From assembly GCF_025753795.1 (NCBI RefSeq), contig NZ_JAOWPS010000004.1, positions 434,001-498,000 of the forward strand: a stretch of 64,000 nucleotides of DNA, in the 5' to 3' direction. Position numbers and translations under genes: made by a program. Positions within the stretch are counted from its first letter, which is position 1. Each line of letters begins with the position of its first letter. The notes under the pieces were generated by a model. The model was not told the DNA's origin. It did not search any database and saw nothing but the letters and a program-made list of their open reading frames with translations. Of this stretch, positions 15,773-23,637 are shown in pieces. The stretch comes from Mesorhizobium sp. YC-39 (GTDB lineage: Bacteria; Pseudomonadota; Alphaproteobacteria; Rhizobiales; Rhizobiaceae).

Positions 15773-16525
15773 ATGCACAAGCCGGACTATTATGCCCGCA
15801 TCGAAGCGCCCGAGATGCGCGACTACGGCGTCTATCTCAAATGCGACAGGCTGCTGGCCTGCCAGAAGCCTCTGGCCGAGATGGTCAACGCGGATGAGTT
15901 GCAGTTCCAGATCGTGCACCAGGTCGAGGAGCTGTGGATGAAGCTCATCACCTACACGCTGGTCGATGTCGTCGATTTCCTCGAGCGGCAGAACACCCAT
16001 CGCATCGTCACGCTGATGGGGCGCGTGCACCGGCTGATGCGCATGATGACGGCGCAGCTCGACCTGTTAGAGACCATGTCGCCCAAGGAGTATCAAGAGA
16101 TCCGGCTGCAGCTCGGCAATGGCAGTGGCCAGGAATCGCCGGGCTTCAAGCTGTTGCTGCGCATGCCGCCGGATCTGTGGCGAGCCTTCAAGGCATCCTA
16201 TCTCGACGGCCGCGGGCTGAGCGTCGAGGACGTCTATGATTCCAGCTACGACCACGGCGACAGCTATGTCGTGGCCGAGGCGCTGATCGAATTCGATGAG
16301 CTGTTCCAGAAATTCCGCGCCAACCATCTCCAGCTCATCCACCGCTCGATCGGGCTCGGCTCGAAATCGCTGAAAGGTCGCCCGGTCGAACTGCTTGAGG
16401 CCGGCGCCCGCCACCGTTTCTTCCCGGAACTGTGGGACATACGCTGCGCCATGACCGACCGCTGGGGCGCCGAGTATGGAACGGTAAGGCAGCCGATCAG
16501 CCATCCTGAGGCGAAGGCGGGGTAG
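15773..16525 (+). CDS. Tryptophan 2,3-dioxygenase-family protein, divergent
   Basis: A 250-residue, mostly helical protein of the heme-dependent tryptophan 2,3-dioxygenase superfamily. The substrate-side His is in FQIVHQVEELWMKL (H49), the GNGSGQESPGF turn near 116-126 matches the family's PASGxQSxxF region, and the proposed heme-ligand His is in FRANHLQLIHRSIG (H185). The C-terminal GTGGSSGY motif of true dioxygenases is missing and is replaced by SLKGRPVELLEAG, so substrate or reaction may differ. GGGAG precedes the ATG. A typical family member has about 280 residues. It may act in aromatic amino-acid breakdown. Confidence 0.78.
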   Translation: MHKPDYYARIEAPEMRDYGVYLKCDRLLACQKPLAEMVNADELQFQIVHQVEELWMKLITYTLVDVVDFLERQNTHRIVTLMGRVHRLMRMMTAQLDLLETMSPKEYQEIRLQLGNGSGQESPGFKLLLRMPPDLWRAFKASYLDGRGLSVEDVYDSSYDHGDSYVVAEALIEFDELFQKFRANHLQLIHRSIGLGSKSLKGRPVELLEAGARHRFFPELWDIRCAMTDRWGAEYGTVRQPISHPEAKAG

Positions 16526-16627
16526 GCTTGCCACTTCGCCAGCCAAAACTATTTCCAATCCGATGTCGGAACCGCCGCGCTTTGCCCGTCCTTGGGGCGA
16601 AACCGCAGCCAACCCTGGAGGGACATC

Positions 16628-17041
16628 ATGGTATCAGTTCAATCGCCGTGGCAGACCGCAGCCATACTCATCGCCCGGCTGATCTTCGCCGCCGTCTTCC
16701 TGATGGCGGTGGCCTTCAAGGTCATGGATATGGGGGCGACCGCTGGCTACATCGCCTCGGCCGGCTTTCCGTTCCCGCTGTTCCTGGCCTGGTGCGCGGC
16801 GCTGCTCGAGGCCGTGCTGGTCATATGCTTCCTGACCGGCGCTTTCTTCACACCGGCCGCGCTCGTCGCCGGCGTCTACGTCATCTTCCTCGGCTTTGCT
16901 TTTCACGGGCCGTCGCACTGGGCCGGCAACCAGGCCGAGTTCGGCTTCTTCGTCGACCATTTCACGTTCCTGGCCGGGCTGTTATTTGCCGCCGTGCACG
17001 GGCCGGGCAATGTGCTGGCTTCGAAACTCGGCAGGGGGTGA
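16628..17041 (+). CDS. DoxX-family membrane protein
   Basis: A four-helix inner-membrane protein of 137 residues. The ATG at 16628 follows GGAGGG closely, so it is used instead of the upstream in-frame start at 16592. The helix pattern and the motif ARLIFAAVFLMAVAFKVMDM at the start, with AALLEAVLVICFLTG in the middle, fit the DoxX/SURF4-like family. The family takes part in redox or quinone-linked membrane functions; no substrate can be read here. Confidence 0.82.
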   Translation: MVSVQSPWQTAAILIARLIFAAVFLMAVAFKVMDMGATAGYIASAGFPFPLFLAWCAALLEAVLVICFLTGAFFTPAALVAGVYVIFLGFAFHGPSHWAGNQAEFGFFVDHFTFLAGLLFAAVHGPGNVLASKLGRG

Positions 17042-17126
17042 TTCCCCGATCAGGGAGTTGGATCGCAGCTCCTTGACATCAGGACATTCCGCCCCAGTTT
17101 GACTGCTAGCGGGAGTTTTCAAAAAA

Positions 17127-17243
17127 ATGCGGCACAATCGGCCAAGGGCCTCCAGGTTCCTGGAACGGCATTTCGGAGTCGTTGTCGCCGTTGGCCTGGT
17201 TGCGGGATTGTCGTTCATGGCCGTGCTTGGTTTCACGCCGTAG
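17127..17243 (+). CDS. 38-residue single-pass membrane protein
   Basis: A short frame encoding a basic N terminus (MRHNRPRASRFLERHF) and one hydrophobic helix (GVVVAVGLVAGLSFMAVLGF) before the stop. The charge pattern predicts a cytoplasmic N terminus. GGGAG lies 11 bases upstream, which is a wide spacing. It is the only supportable gene in the 17042-17351 stretch; the rest of that stretch shows nothing recognisable. Confidence 0.45.
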   Translation: MRHNRPRASRFLERHFGVVVAVGLVAGLSFMAVLGFTP

Positions 17244-17351
17244 TCCTGCCGGCCATTCGTCGATCAGCCACAGCATGAGCGGCCGTCGCTTCTCGATCTT
17301 CGAAGGCGCGGGGCTGGGCAAGCCATCGTCCCCGATGCGGTGCTCGCCGCG

Positions 17352-17657
17352 TCACATCTGGTCGTTATAGGGTTCCTTGATCTGGCCGACCATGCGCGCC
17401 AGCTTCGAGAAGGACGGCATGTCGGTCTCCGGCTGGCACTGGTTGGCCAGCTCCAGCAGCCGGATCGGGAAATTGACGGCGTCGCGGCTCGACGCCGACA
17501 TGCCGTTGGACCGTTCCTCGCCGGTCTCGCTGGCTTCGGCCTTGCGTAGCGCTATGTCGATCTCCTCGACCGTCAGCACGCCCTTGCGGACCAGCACCTG
17601 GTTGATCGATGCGACGGCCATCAGGAGGCCCTCGAGCTGCAGATTGGCGACGTTCAT
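17352..17657 (-). CDS. Conserved small protein of unknown function
   Basis: Encodes 101 residues starting MNVANLQLEGLLMAVASINQVLVRKGVLTVEEIDIALRKAE in one helical stretch, ending in a helical SFSKLARMVGQIKEPYNDQM tail. GGGAGC precedes the ATG at 17657, which is preferred to the start at 17672. The helix-rich, soluble composition and VLTVEEIDIALRKAE segment look like a small regulatory or adaptor domain, but I do not recognise the family. Confidence 0.65.
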   Translation of the reverse strand: MNVANLQLEGLLMAVASINQVLVRKGVLTVEEIDIALRKAEASETGEERSNGMSASSRDAVNFPIRLLELANQCQPETDMPSFSKLARMVGQIKEPYNDQM

Positions 17658-17820
17658 GGCTGTTGCTCCCATTGGCCAAACGCGTGACGTTCCGCGCTTT
17701 GGCGACTTGCTTCAAGCATCAAACGCGCGAGCGTCGGTTCCGATCCGGGATGGCGGCGCGTGGATCGGACGCTTCGAGGACGTTCGCGCCGAACTGCCCC
17801 TCGATCTAGGATTTTTTTCC

Positions 17821-17850
17821 TTGACCTCGTGAGGGCAGCTATGCTATTGA
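17821..17850 (+). promoter_or_regulatory. Sigma-70-type promoter at the left edge of the prophage
   Basis: TTGACC at 17821-17826 and TATTGA at 17845-17850 are separated by 18 bases. An intrinsic terminator at 17881-17903 follows, so a start near 17857 would give an RNA of only about 45 bases unless the terminator is read through. Confidence 0.4.
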
Positions 17851-17880
17851 TTTGGGCATGGTGCTGATTTGCGCCAGCGA

Positions 17881-17903
17881 CCCGCCACCGAGGCGGGTTT
17901 TTT
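17881..17903 (+). terminator. Intrinsic terminator at the left edge of the prophage
   Basis: Hairpin CCCGCC-ACCGA-GGCGGG followed directly by TTTTTT. Confidence 0.75.
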
Positions 17904-17964
17904 GTTTTCTGGCCGATCCCATCCGACGAAAGCGCCATTGCAGCTGACCTGAAACGCGGGCGGG

Positions 17965-18128
17965 ACAGCGCCCCCCTCTGTCCTGCCGGACATCTCCCCC
18001 ACAAGGAGGGAGATCGGCCGTCATCCCTGATTTCGCCAATCGCCAACCTTGCAAAGGGTGTGCCATCGGCGAAGCTGCCAATCTCCCCCCAAGTGGGGGA
18101 GATGTCCGGCAGGACAGAGGGGGGCGCG
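17965..18128. repeat. Intergenic palindromic repeat, type 2 (full inverted pair)
   Basis: The arms CCCCCTCTGTCCTGCCGGAC ATCTCCCCCAC (about 17970-18002) and its reverse complement (about 18092-18126) flank about 90 bases of unrelated sequence. This is the chromosomal repeat found again at 24363, 26667 and, in a sister form, elsewhere in the window. It lies directly before the first prophage gene. Confidence 0.8.
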
Positions 18129-18177
18129 AAGGATCGCGGCGTTTCCGTAACGAACACGACACCTCCAAGAGATTCCC

Positions 18178-18576
18178 ATGTCCAGCCGCTACGCCACCAT
18201 CATCACCGACGATGACGGCCGCGAGGTCGTCAGCGCCATTGGCCAGTTCGAAGGCGCCGTGCCGAAAGGGCGCGTCGGCCATTTCGAAGCGGTGCCGGCC
18301 GGCGTGCTGATCGGCATGGTGCGGGGCGGTCCGGTTGATGCGGTTGGCGGCTTCGGGTTTCCGCAGGCGGGTGTCAGTGGCAGTGCGGTGGGCCTGGTCC
18401 GGGCGAAGTTGAAAGCCTTGCCCGAGGCTGTGACGTCCGATGCAGCACGGGCCAAGGCAAAGGCGAAGCCGCGCGGCAGCAAGAGGACGCGCAAGAAGCC
18501 TGTACGCAAGACAACGGCGAGGGCCAATACGGCGAGGAAGCCCGAGATGCCGGGGCTCGCCGAGGCTGCGGAGTAG
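18178..18576 (+). CDS. Prophage small protein with basic C-terminal tail
   Basis: The first gene of the structural cluster, 132 residues. The N-terminal 75 residues (RYATIITDDDGREVVSAIGQFEG) form a compact domain I do not recognise. The last 45 are very rich in Lys, Arg and Ala (AKAKAKPRGSKRTRKKPVRK), suggesting nucleic-acid contact. Its position just before the terminase genes fits an accessory packaging or head-associated role, which is inference. Confidence 0.6.
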   Translation: MSSRYATIITDDDGREVVSAIGQFEGAVPKGRVGHFEAVPAGVLIGMVRGGPVDAVGGFGFPQAGVSGSAVGLVRAKLKALPEAVTSDAARAKAKAKPRGSKRTRKKPVRKTTARANTARKPEMPGLAEAAE

Positions 18577-18579
18577 GAT

Positions 18580-18996
18580 ATGGCGGAGGTCACCGACGAT
18601 CCGCTGGCCGCGCCGGGGGCCAAATCCTCCGGCCGCCCGAAGCGGGCGAAGAAGACGCTGGGCGATGATTTCCTGGTCGCCGTGCGCGCCGATTTCCGCG
18701 CGCATGGCGCCGGGGTTATCGCCAAGGTTCGCACCGAAAAGCCCGACCAGTATCTGAAGATCGTGCTGTCGGTGCTGCCCAAGGGGTCCCCAGGGGATCT
18801 GCATGTCGACACCAACAGTCTGGATGCATTGAGCGATGACGAAATCAGGCAGCGCATCCGCGGCCTCGAAGCCGTCCTGCGGCCATTCCTCCGGGAAAGA
18901 CCGGGCCTTGAAAAGCTTGGCCTCGAAGAGCCCGGCCGTGGCGAAGAAGGAATATCTCAGCCTGCTCAAGGAGTTGGACCGCAGGCGCCGCACTAA
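18580..18996 (+). CDS. Phage terminase small subunit-like protein
   Basis: This 138-residue protein begins three bases after the previous gene and overlaps the start of the large terminase gene. Its core, LGDDFLVAVRADFRAHGAGVIAKVRTEKPDQYLKIVLSVLP split over two helices, is the pattern I know from small-terminase-like proteins of T7-like and related phages, where the protein recognises phage DNA for packaging. The C-terminal 40 residues overlap the next frame and look less constrained. Confidence 0.65.
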   Translation: MAEVTDDPLAAPGAKSSGRPKRAKKTLGDDFLVAVRADFRAHGAGVIAKVRTEKPDQYLKIVLSVLPKGSPGDLHVDTNSLDALSDDEIRQRIRGLEAVLRPFLRERPGLEKLGLEEPGRGEEGISQPAQGVGPQAPH

Positions 18997-19630
18997 CCAG
19001 CTTGCCGCCTACCAGCCCTATCCCAGGCAGGCCGCGTTCCATGCGGCAGGCGCGACCCATCGCGAGCGCCTGTTCATGGCCGGCAACCAACTCGGCAAGA
19101 CCAGGGCCGGTGGCGCCGAATGGGCCATGCATCTCACCGGCCGCTATCCCAAGTGGTGGCAAGGCAAGGTGTTCGACACGCCGGTGCGGCTGTGGGCGGC
19201 CGGCGTCACCGGCGAGGGCACGCGCGACAACCCGCAGCGTATCCTGGTTGGCCCGCCACAGCAGCCGGCGGAATGGGGCACCGGCATGATCCCCGCCGAC
19301 GCCATTGTCCACACCATCATGGGGCGCAATGCTCCCGGTGCGCTCGACAGCGTCGTGGTGCGCCATGGCGGTGGCGGCGATGTGCAGGCCGGCGAATCCG
19401 TGCTGTCGTTCAAGAGTTTTGAAAAGGGCCGTGAGAAATGGCAGGGCGAGACGCTGCACGGCGTCTGGTTCGACGAGGAACCGCCGCTCGACATCTATTC
19501 CGAAGGCCTGACCCGCACCAACGCGACGGGCGGCATCACCATGGTCACGTTTACGCCGCTGCTCGGCATGTCGGATGTGGTGCTGTTGTTCCTGACGGCA
19601 GAAGAGGTGGAGCGGATGGGGAAGGGGTGA
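18938..19630 (+). pseudogene. Phage terminase large subunit, N-terminal part (interrupted)
   Basis: The ATPase half of the DNA-packaging motor. From GTG 18938 it reads MAKKEYLSLLKELDRRRRTN, then YPRQAAFHAAGATHRERLFM, Walker A MAGNQLGKTRAG and Walker B VWFDEEPP, followed by the TMVTFTPLLGMSDVV coupling region. The frame then leaves the family after TAEEVE and stops at 19630. The rest of the protein resumes in another frame at about 19879, beyond a palindromic insertion. The nuclease half is therefore separated and the enzyme should be inactive unless both pieces are made and associate. Confidence 0.82.
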
Positions 19631-19640
19631 CCTTGCAGGA

Positions 19641-19841
19641 CTTGGGTTCCTCGCCCCGCGCGAAGCGGGGGAGAGGTGGCCGCGCAGTGGTCGGAAAGGG
19701 GGCCTTCGTAGGGCGCCGGCCAATAAACATGCCGCCTTCAACCACGCATTCTGTACGACCGCGCGTCCCCCTCTCCGTCTCGGTTTCGCCGAGCCACCTC
19801 TCCCACTTTCGTGGGAGCGAGGACCCCAGGCTTTCAAAGCT
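19641..19841. mobile_element. MITE-like palindromic insertion inside the terminase gene
   Basis: Imperfect terminal inverted repeats bound about 200 bases: the left arm TTCCTCGCCCCGCGCGAAGC GGGGGAGAGGTGG (19647-19680) matches the reverse complement of the right arm CCACCTCTCCCACTTTCGTG GGAGCGAGGA (about 19794-19823), and the similarity continues a few bases outward. It has no coding capacity and lies between the two frames of the terminase. Its arms differ from the other palindromic repeats in this window. Confidence 0.7.
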
Positions 19842-19878
19842 CTCGCCCAAACAACACGTTGCGCCGTGCACCTGCTAA

Positions 19879-20664
19879 ATTGATTCAAGCCGAAAAGCCC
19901 CGTCAATGACCCGTCACGTCACCTTCATGACCATCGACGATGCCGGGCATTATTCGCCCGAGCAACGCGCGGCGATCGTCGCCGCCTATCCCGCGCATGA
20001 GCGCGAGGCGCGCGCCAAGGGCATTCCGGTGCTGGGCTCCGGCCGCATCTTTCCGATTGCCGAGGAGCTGATCGCCTGCGAGCCGTTCCGGCTGCCGCGC
20101 TACTGGCCACGGCTCGGCGCGCTCGATTTTGGCTGGGATCATCCGTCGGCCGCCGTCGAGCTCGCCTGGGATACGGAGGCCGATGTCGTCTATGTCTCGA
20201 AAGCCTGCCGCGCATCGCAGCAGACGCCGGCCATGCAGGCGCTGACCTTGAAACCGTGGGGCGAATGGCTGCCCTGGGCCTGGCCGCGCGACGGCCGCCG
20301 CGAGACGCTGGAAGGCGCCGGTGTGGCGCTGGCCAAACAATATGCAGCGCATGGGCTGAACATGCTGAGCCGCCATGCGCAATTCCCGGACGGCTCGGTC
20401 TCGGTCGAGGCCGGGCTGATGGAGATGCTCGACCGCATGCAGTCCGGCCGCTTCAAGGTGTTCTCGACGCTTTTGCCCTGGTTCGAGGAGTTCCGGCTCT
20501 ATCACCGCAGGGACGGGCAGGTGGTGAAGCTGCGCGACGATCTGATGGCGGCGACGCGCTATGGCGTGATGATGCTGAGGGAGGCGGTGGTGGATCCGGC
20601 GGAGTTCAAGGCAGAGCGCAGACGGTCGGCGGGGCAGAGTGATCCGCTGGGGGCTTTCAGGTGA
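19879..20664 (+). pseudogene. Phage terminase large subunit, C-terminal nuclease part
   Basis: The frame is open from 19879 and the first ATG is at 19906. It encodes MTRHVTFMTIDDAGHYSPEQ and then the RNase-H-like nuclease fold of large terminases: LGALDFGWDHPSAAVELAWD carries the first metal-binding Asp, and a later VSVEAGLMEMLDRMQSG segment a further acidic position, ending DPLGAF. In intact homologues this follows directly from the LGMSDVV region of the first part. No ribosome site is visible before 19906, so it is best read as the 3' half of a disrupted gene. Confidence 0.8.
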
Positions 20665-20799
20665 GGGCTGGAGACCGAAGTGGACGATCCTCAGCTCTTG
20701 ATGAAAATGCAGATGTTATGCGCGGGTGCGAATTGCCATCAGGATGCGGCCAGATGCTTTGATTAGCGTACCCGCTCGACGCGCGCATAGGGGTAAGGT

Positions 20800-21879
20800 A
20801 TGAGTCTAGACTTCCCCAAATCGGGACAACTGATGATCCGTTCAATTGATGTCCGCAACTTTCGTTGCTACGATCACCTTCACGTAGATAATTGCGCGCG
20901 CGTCAACGTGATAGTCGGAGACAATGGCGCTGGTAAGACGGCGCTTCTCGAGGCGCTATTTCTGACTCTGTCAGGCAATCTTGAAGTCAGCCTTCGTCTA
21001 AGGGCACAGCGTGGTTTTGATCAAAACTTTGGTGGAACCCCAAGAGTGATTGAGGAGGCTATTTGGAAAGATTATTTCCTCGATGGAGATTGGTCCAAAA
21101 CTATATCAATTGACCTTGAAGGATCCGGCCCAGAATCACGATCACTGACAATCGAGCGTGGAGAAAGAAAGATACTTATCCCGACTGGGGAATCGGCGTC
21201 GCAACAAGAAACAAGATCGCCATTACGCTTTATCTGGACCGACTTTACTGGTAAGGCACATGAACATTTCCCCCTTATTACGCTACAGGGAATTCAGCTA
21301 AATGCTAGTGACGAGGTCTTGCCCGATTTCCACCTTTTTCCGGCAAACCAGGTTGTCCCTGCAACTCAAACTGCTGAAATGTTTTCTAGTTTGAGCCGCG
21401 AAGGCCTTGAGGAAGATTTTGTATCTCTGTTTGTAAAAGAGTTCCCATTTTTAAGTGGGTTGAGCATTGAAGTGATTGGTGGACTTCCAGTGGTGCATGG
21501 CACCATCGCCAATACTCGTAAGAAGCGCCCAATCAATGCGATTTCTGGCGGTATAAATCGAACGCTCGCCATTATGCTGACGATGGCAACGGAGAAGCGA
21601 TCAGTAGTTTTGGTTGATGAAATTGAGAATGGAATATACTATAAACACAAAGTTCCGATTTGGAGTTCAATACTTGATCTTGCTCGCCGAAATGATTCGC
21701 AGATGTTTCTTTCTACGCATGATGAAGAATGGCTTGAGGCTTTAGTTGTGGCTGATCAAGATCGATTGAACGATGTCGCGATTTGGCGGCTTGAGAATGA
21801 GGCGGGTCGACGTATAATCCGACAGTTCAATGGCGACGAACTCAAGGCTAGTATCGAGTATGGGACGGAGATTCGTTAG
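20800..21879 (+). CDS. OLD/RecF-like AAA ATPase, first gene of a putative defence pair
   Basis: An ABC/SMC-type ATPase of 359 residues. It starts with the family strand MIRSIDVRNFRCYDHL, Walker A GDNGAGKT (40-47), signature AISGGINR (247-254), Walker B VVLVDEIE (D273, E274) and a switch His in STHDEEW (H307). There is no long coiled-coil insertion. The gene is much richer in A+T than the phage genes beside it and ends one base into the next gene, a TOPRIM protein. ATPase-TOPRIM pairs of this sort, such as PARIS and OLD-type systems, defend against phage. Start 20800 has a weak ribosome site; ATG 20833 is an alternative. Confidence 0.8.
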   Translation: MSLDFPKSGQLMIRSIDVRNFRCYDHLHVDNCARVNVIVGDNGAGKTALLEALFLTLSGNLEVSLRLRAQRGFDQNFGGTPRVIEEAIWKDYFLDGDWSKTISIDLEGSGPESRSLTIERGERKILIPTGESASQQETRSPLRFIWTDFTGKAHEHFPLITLQGIQLNASDEVLPDFHLFPANQVVPATQTAEMFSSLSREGLEEDFVSLFVKEFPFLSGLSIEVIGGLPVVHGTIANTRKKRPINAISGGINRTLAIMLTMATEKRSVVLVDEIENGIYYKHKVPIWSSILDLARRNDSQMFLSTHDEEWLEALVVADQDRLNDVAIWRLENEAGRRIIRQFNGDELKASIEYGTEIR

Positions 21880-22532
21880 TGAGTGAGATTACACTCCCTA
21901 ATCTACTTTTATGTGAGGGGCCGAGCGATATTTCCTTTTTTCGAAATCTTATAGCGATCCGTAATTTGCCGATATTTTCGATTAGAGACACGTCACCCAA
22001 ACGTGGCTCGGCCGGCGGGAATTCGAAATTTGGAGACAAACTTAAGGCTTTGCGAACGGATCGTGGTTGGCCGAGAGTTAGGCACCTTCTAGTGGTTGCA
22101 GATAACGATGAAGATCCGGCTGATAGCTTTAACTATGTAAGAAATCAGCTGGCGGCAGTGCTTGGGGTAGCCAATGTGCCAAAGGGGCCGCTTGTCAGGC
22201 AAGCGGTAACCAATAGTCTTTCTTTACAAATTGTCATGGTGCCTTGGACTGACGAACAGGGCAATCTGGAAACCATGTGTATAACGCCAGCTAGAAACGC
22301 TCAGAAAGCTGTAGGAACACATGTGGACAATTTTGCAGCTGTTACAAAGGCTGACAGTTGGCAAAGTCTGTCTCGCCGTAATGAGATGTGGCTTCGATCA
22401 AATCTCGCGGCTCGCTGCAAAACAGACCCATTTGTACCGCTAGGGATTGTGTTCCAAGATCACAAAGACTTAATCCCGTTAAAAGATAAGTCTTTTGATA
22501 GGCTAGCGAATGTCTTAGAAAGTTATCGCTAG
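21879..22532 (+). CDS. TOPRIM-domain protein (DUF3226-like), second gene of a putative defence pair
   Basis: Likely nuclease partner of the ATPase before it, 217 residues. The TOPRIM signature is clear: LLLCEGPSDISFFRNL gives the catalytic Glu (E13) and D17, and LLVVADNDEDP gives the metal-binding D75 and D77. The remainder resembles DUF3226 proteins, which are commonly coupled to AAA ATPases. The GTG start overlaps the ATPase stop by one base, so both are made from one message. It shares the low G+C of its partner, which suggests the two were acquired together. Confidence 0.78.
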   Translation: MSEITLPNLLLCEGPSDISFFRNLIAIRNLPIFSIRDTSPKRGSAGGNSKFGDKLKALRTDRGWPRVRHLLVVADNDEDPADSFNYVRNQLAAVLGVANVPKGPLVRQAVTNSLSLQIVMVPWTDEQGNLETMCITPARNAQKAVGTHVDNFAAVTKADSWQSLSRRNEMWLRSNLAARCKTDPFVPLGIVFQDHKDLIPLKDKSFDRLANVLESYR

Positions 22533-22705
22533 AGCTTGATGCGAGAGCGTATGTAACGTCGCGAACCAATGCTTGATTCGCTGCTTTGCTCTTTCTGCGC
22601 AATTACTCCGCGCTGTCTTGCTTTCGGACGGTAGCAGATGAGCTTGCCGGACGCTGTCCCGTGCTCACGTGCGCCGATTGCCAGTTATGCTAGCATTCGC
22701 ACGTC

Positions 22706-23245
22706 ATGGCCACCCCTATGACCCTCCGCATCATCCCCGCCACTTTGCGCGACCTTAGCTACATCGCCGCCAATCTGCGCCCCGAGGACCGGGCCGAGAT
22801 CGACTGCCAGCTCGACCACTGGTCGCCAGCTGTGCTGGCGCTGACGGCGCTGCAGGGGCTGGCCTATGTCGCTGAGCTCGACGGCAATCCGGAAGCCGGG
22901 TTTGGCGCCGCCGAGCAGCGCGGCGGGCTCTGGATCGCCTGGAGCTGGGGCACGCGCCGCATGACGCGCTGCGTGCCGGGGATTACGCGTTTCTTCCACG
23001 CCGTGCTCGGGCCTCAGGTAGCGGCGCGTGGCGCCTGGCGGGTCGAGGCGCGGGCGCTGGCCGCCAATGAATTGGCGCTGCGCTGGCTTGGCCGGCTGGG
23101 CGCCGCCGAACGCTGCCGTCTGCCTGGATATGGCAGGAACGGCGAAACCTTCATCCTTTTCGACTGGACAAGAGAAAGCTGGAACCATGTGCCTGTTTCA
23201 AAAACCACCCGCCTTGAAGCCGTTGCCACCGACACCGACCGCTGA
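22706..23245 (+). CDS. Phage GNAT-like protein (T7 gp13/internal-virion-protein-A type)
   Basis: A 179-residue acetyltransferase-like protein. LRIIPATLRDLSYIAANLRPEDRAEI at the start and the ARGAWRVEARALAANELALRWL...LGAAERCRLPGYGRNGETFILFDW end match the acetyltransferase-like protein that many T7-like podoviruses carry near their portal genes (DUF2833 type). Enzymatic activity is uncertain. The downstream 64-residue gene overlaps its end, as is usual in this phage group. Confidence 0.65.
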   Translation: MATPMTLRIIPATLRDLSYIAANLRPEDRAEIDCQLDHWSPAVLALTALQGLAYVAELDGNPEAGFGAAEQRGGLWIAWSWGTRRMTRCVPGITRFFHAVLGPQVAARGAWRVEARALAANELALRWLGRLGAAERCRLPGYGRNGETFILFDWTRESWNHVPVSKTTRLEAVATDTDR

Positions 23246-23381
23246 GGACAAGGACGTGCAGGCGCGCGAGGCCGCACTTCGGGCAGAGCTCGAGCAGCGC
23301 CAGGGCACAGCCGGCACGGTGAAGACCGATCTTGCGCCCGGCGATCTTGCCGGCCGGCGCCGCGTGTTGCTGGGGGTGTGA
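23187..23381 (+). CDS. Small phage protein, Pro-rich N terminus with a charged helix
   Basis: A gene of 64 codons overlapping the end of the GNAT-like gene in another frame. The product starts MCLFQKPPALKPLPPTPTAE and continues with a charged helix (VQAREAALRAELEQRQGT). Similar MCLF...-starting small proteins occur beside the portal gene in podoviruses I know of. Function unknown. Confidence 0.6.
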   Translation: MCLFQKPPALKPLPPTPTAEDKDVQAREAALRAELEQRQGTAGTVKTDLAPGDLAGRRRVLLGV

Positions 23382-23382
23382 G

Positions 23383-23475
23383 ATGGGCGCGATGAAACGG
23401 GTGTTTCGCAACCGGGGCGGCTGGCCCTGGTTGACTTGGCGGCGGCTGGCGAGATTGGTGAAGCGGCGAGGGTGA
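23383..23475 (+). CDS. Possible 30-residue basic, Trp-rich peptide
   Basis: A very short frame begins one base after the stop of the 23187 gene. It encodes MGAMKRVFRNRGGWPWLTWR and ends RLARLVKRRG, with net charge near +10 and three Trp. The position and tight spacing suggest translation in the same message, but no ribosome site is distinct. It could be a membrane-active or nucleic-acid-binding peptide, or chance. Confidence 0.3.
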   Translation: MGAMKRVFRNRGGWPWLTWRRLARLVKRRG

Positions 23476-23484
23476 AGCTGCGTA

Positions 23485-23637
23485 ATCTCCCCCCTTGAGG
23501 GGGAGATGGCCGGCAGGCCAGAGGGGGTCGGCGCGACCGGGCGCGGCCTCCTGCGGCAGACTAGGGTTGGCGCTTTACGCGCGGCGACCCCCTCTGTCGC
23601 CTTCGGCGACATCTCCCCCTCGAGGGGGGAGATTACG
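23485..23637. repeat. Intergenic palindromic repeat, type 1, inside the prophage
   Basis: The left arm ATCTCCCCCCTTGAGGGGGA GATGGCCGGCAGGCCAGAGG and the right arm CCCCCTCTGTCGCCTTCGGC GACATCTCCCCCTCGAGGGG share ends with the repeat at 4465. A chromosomal repeat between phage genes. Confidence 0.8.

Noticed and set aside
17965..18128. Palindromic repeats read as a CRISPR array
   Set aside because: Units are inverted, not direct, with only two arms per locus and no regular spacers; no cas genes are present.
19641..19841. Group I/II intron or intein in the terminase
   Set aside because: It is too short, has no intron core or splicing-domain motifs, and the two coding parts are in different frames; the inverted arms fit a MITE-like insertion.
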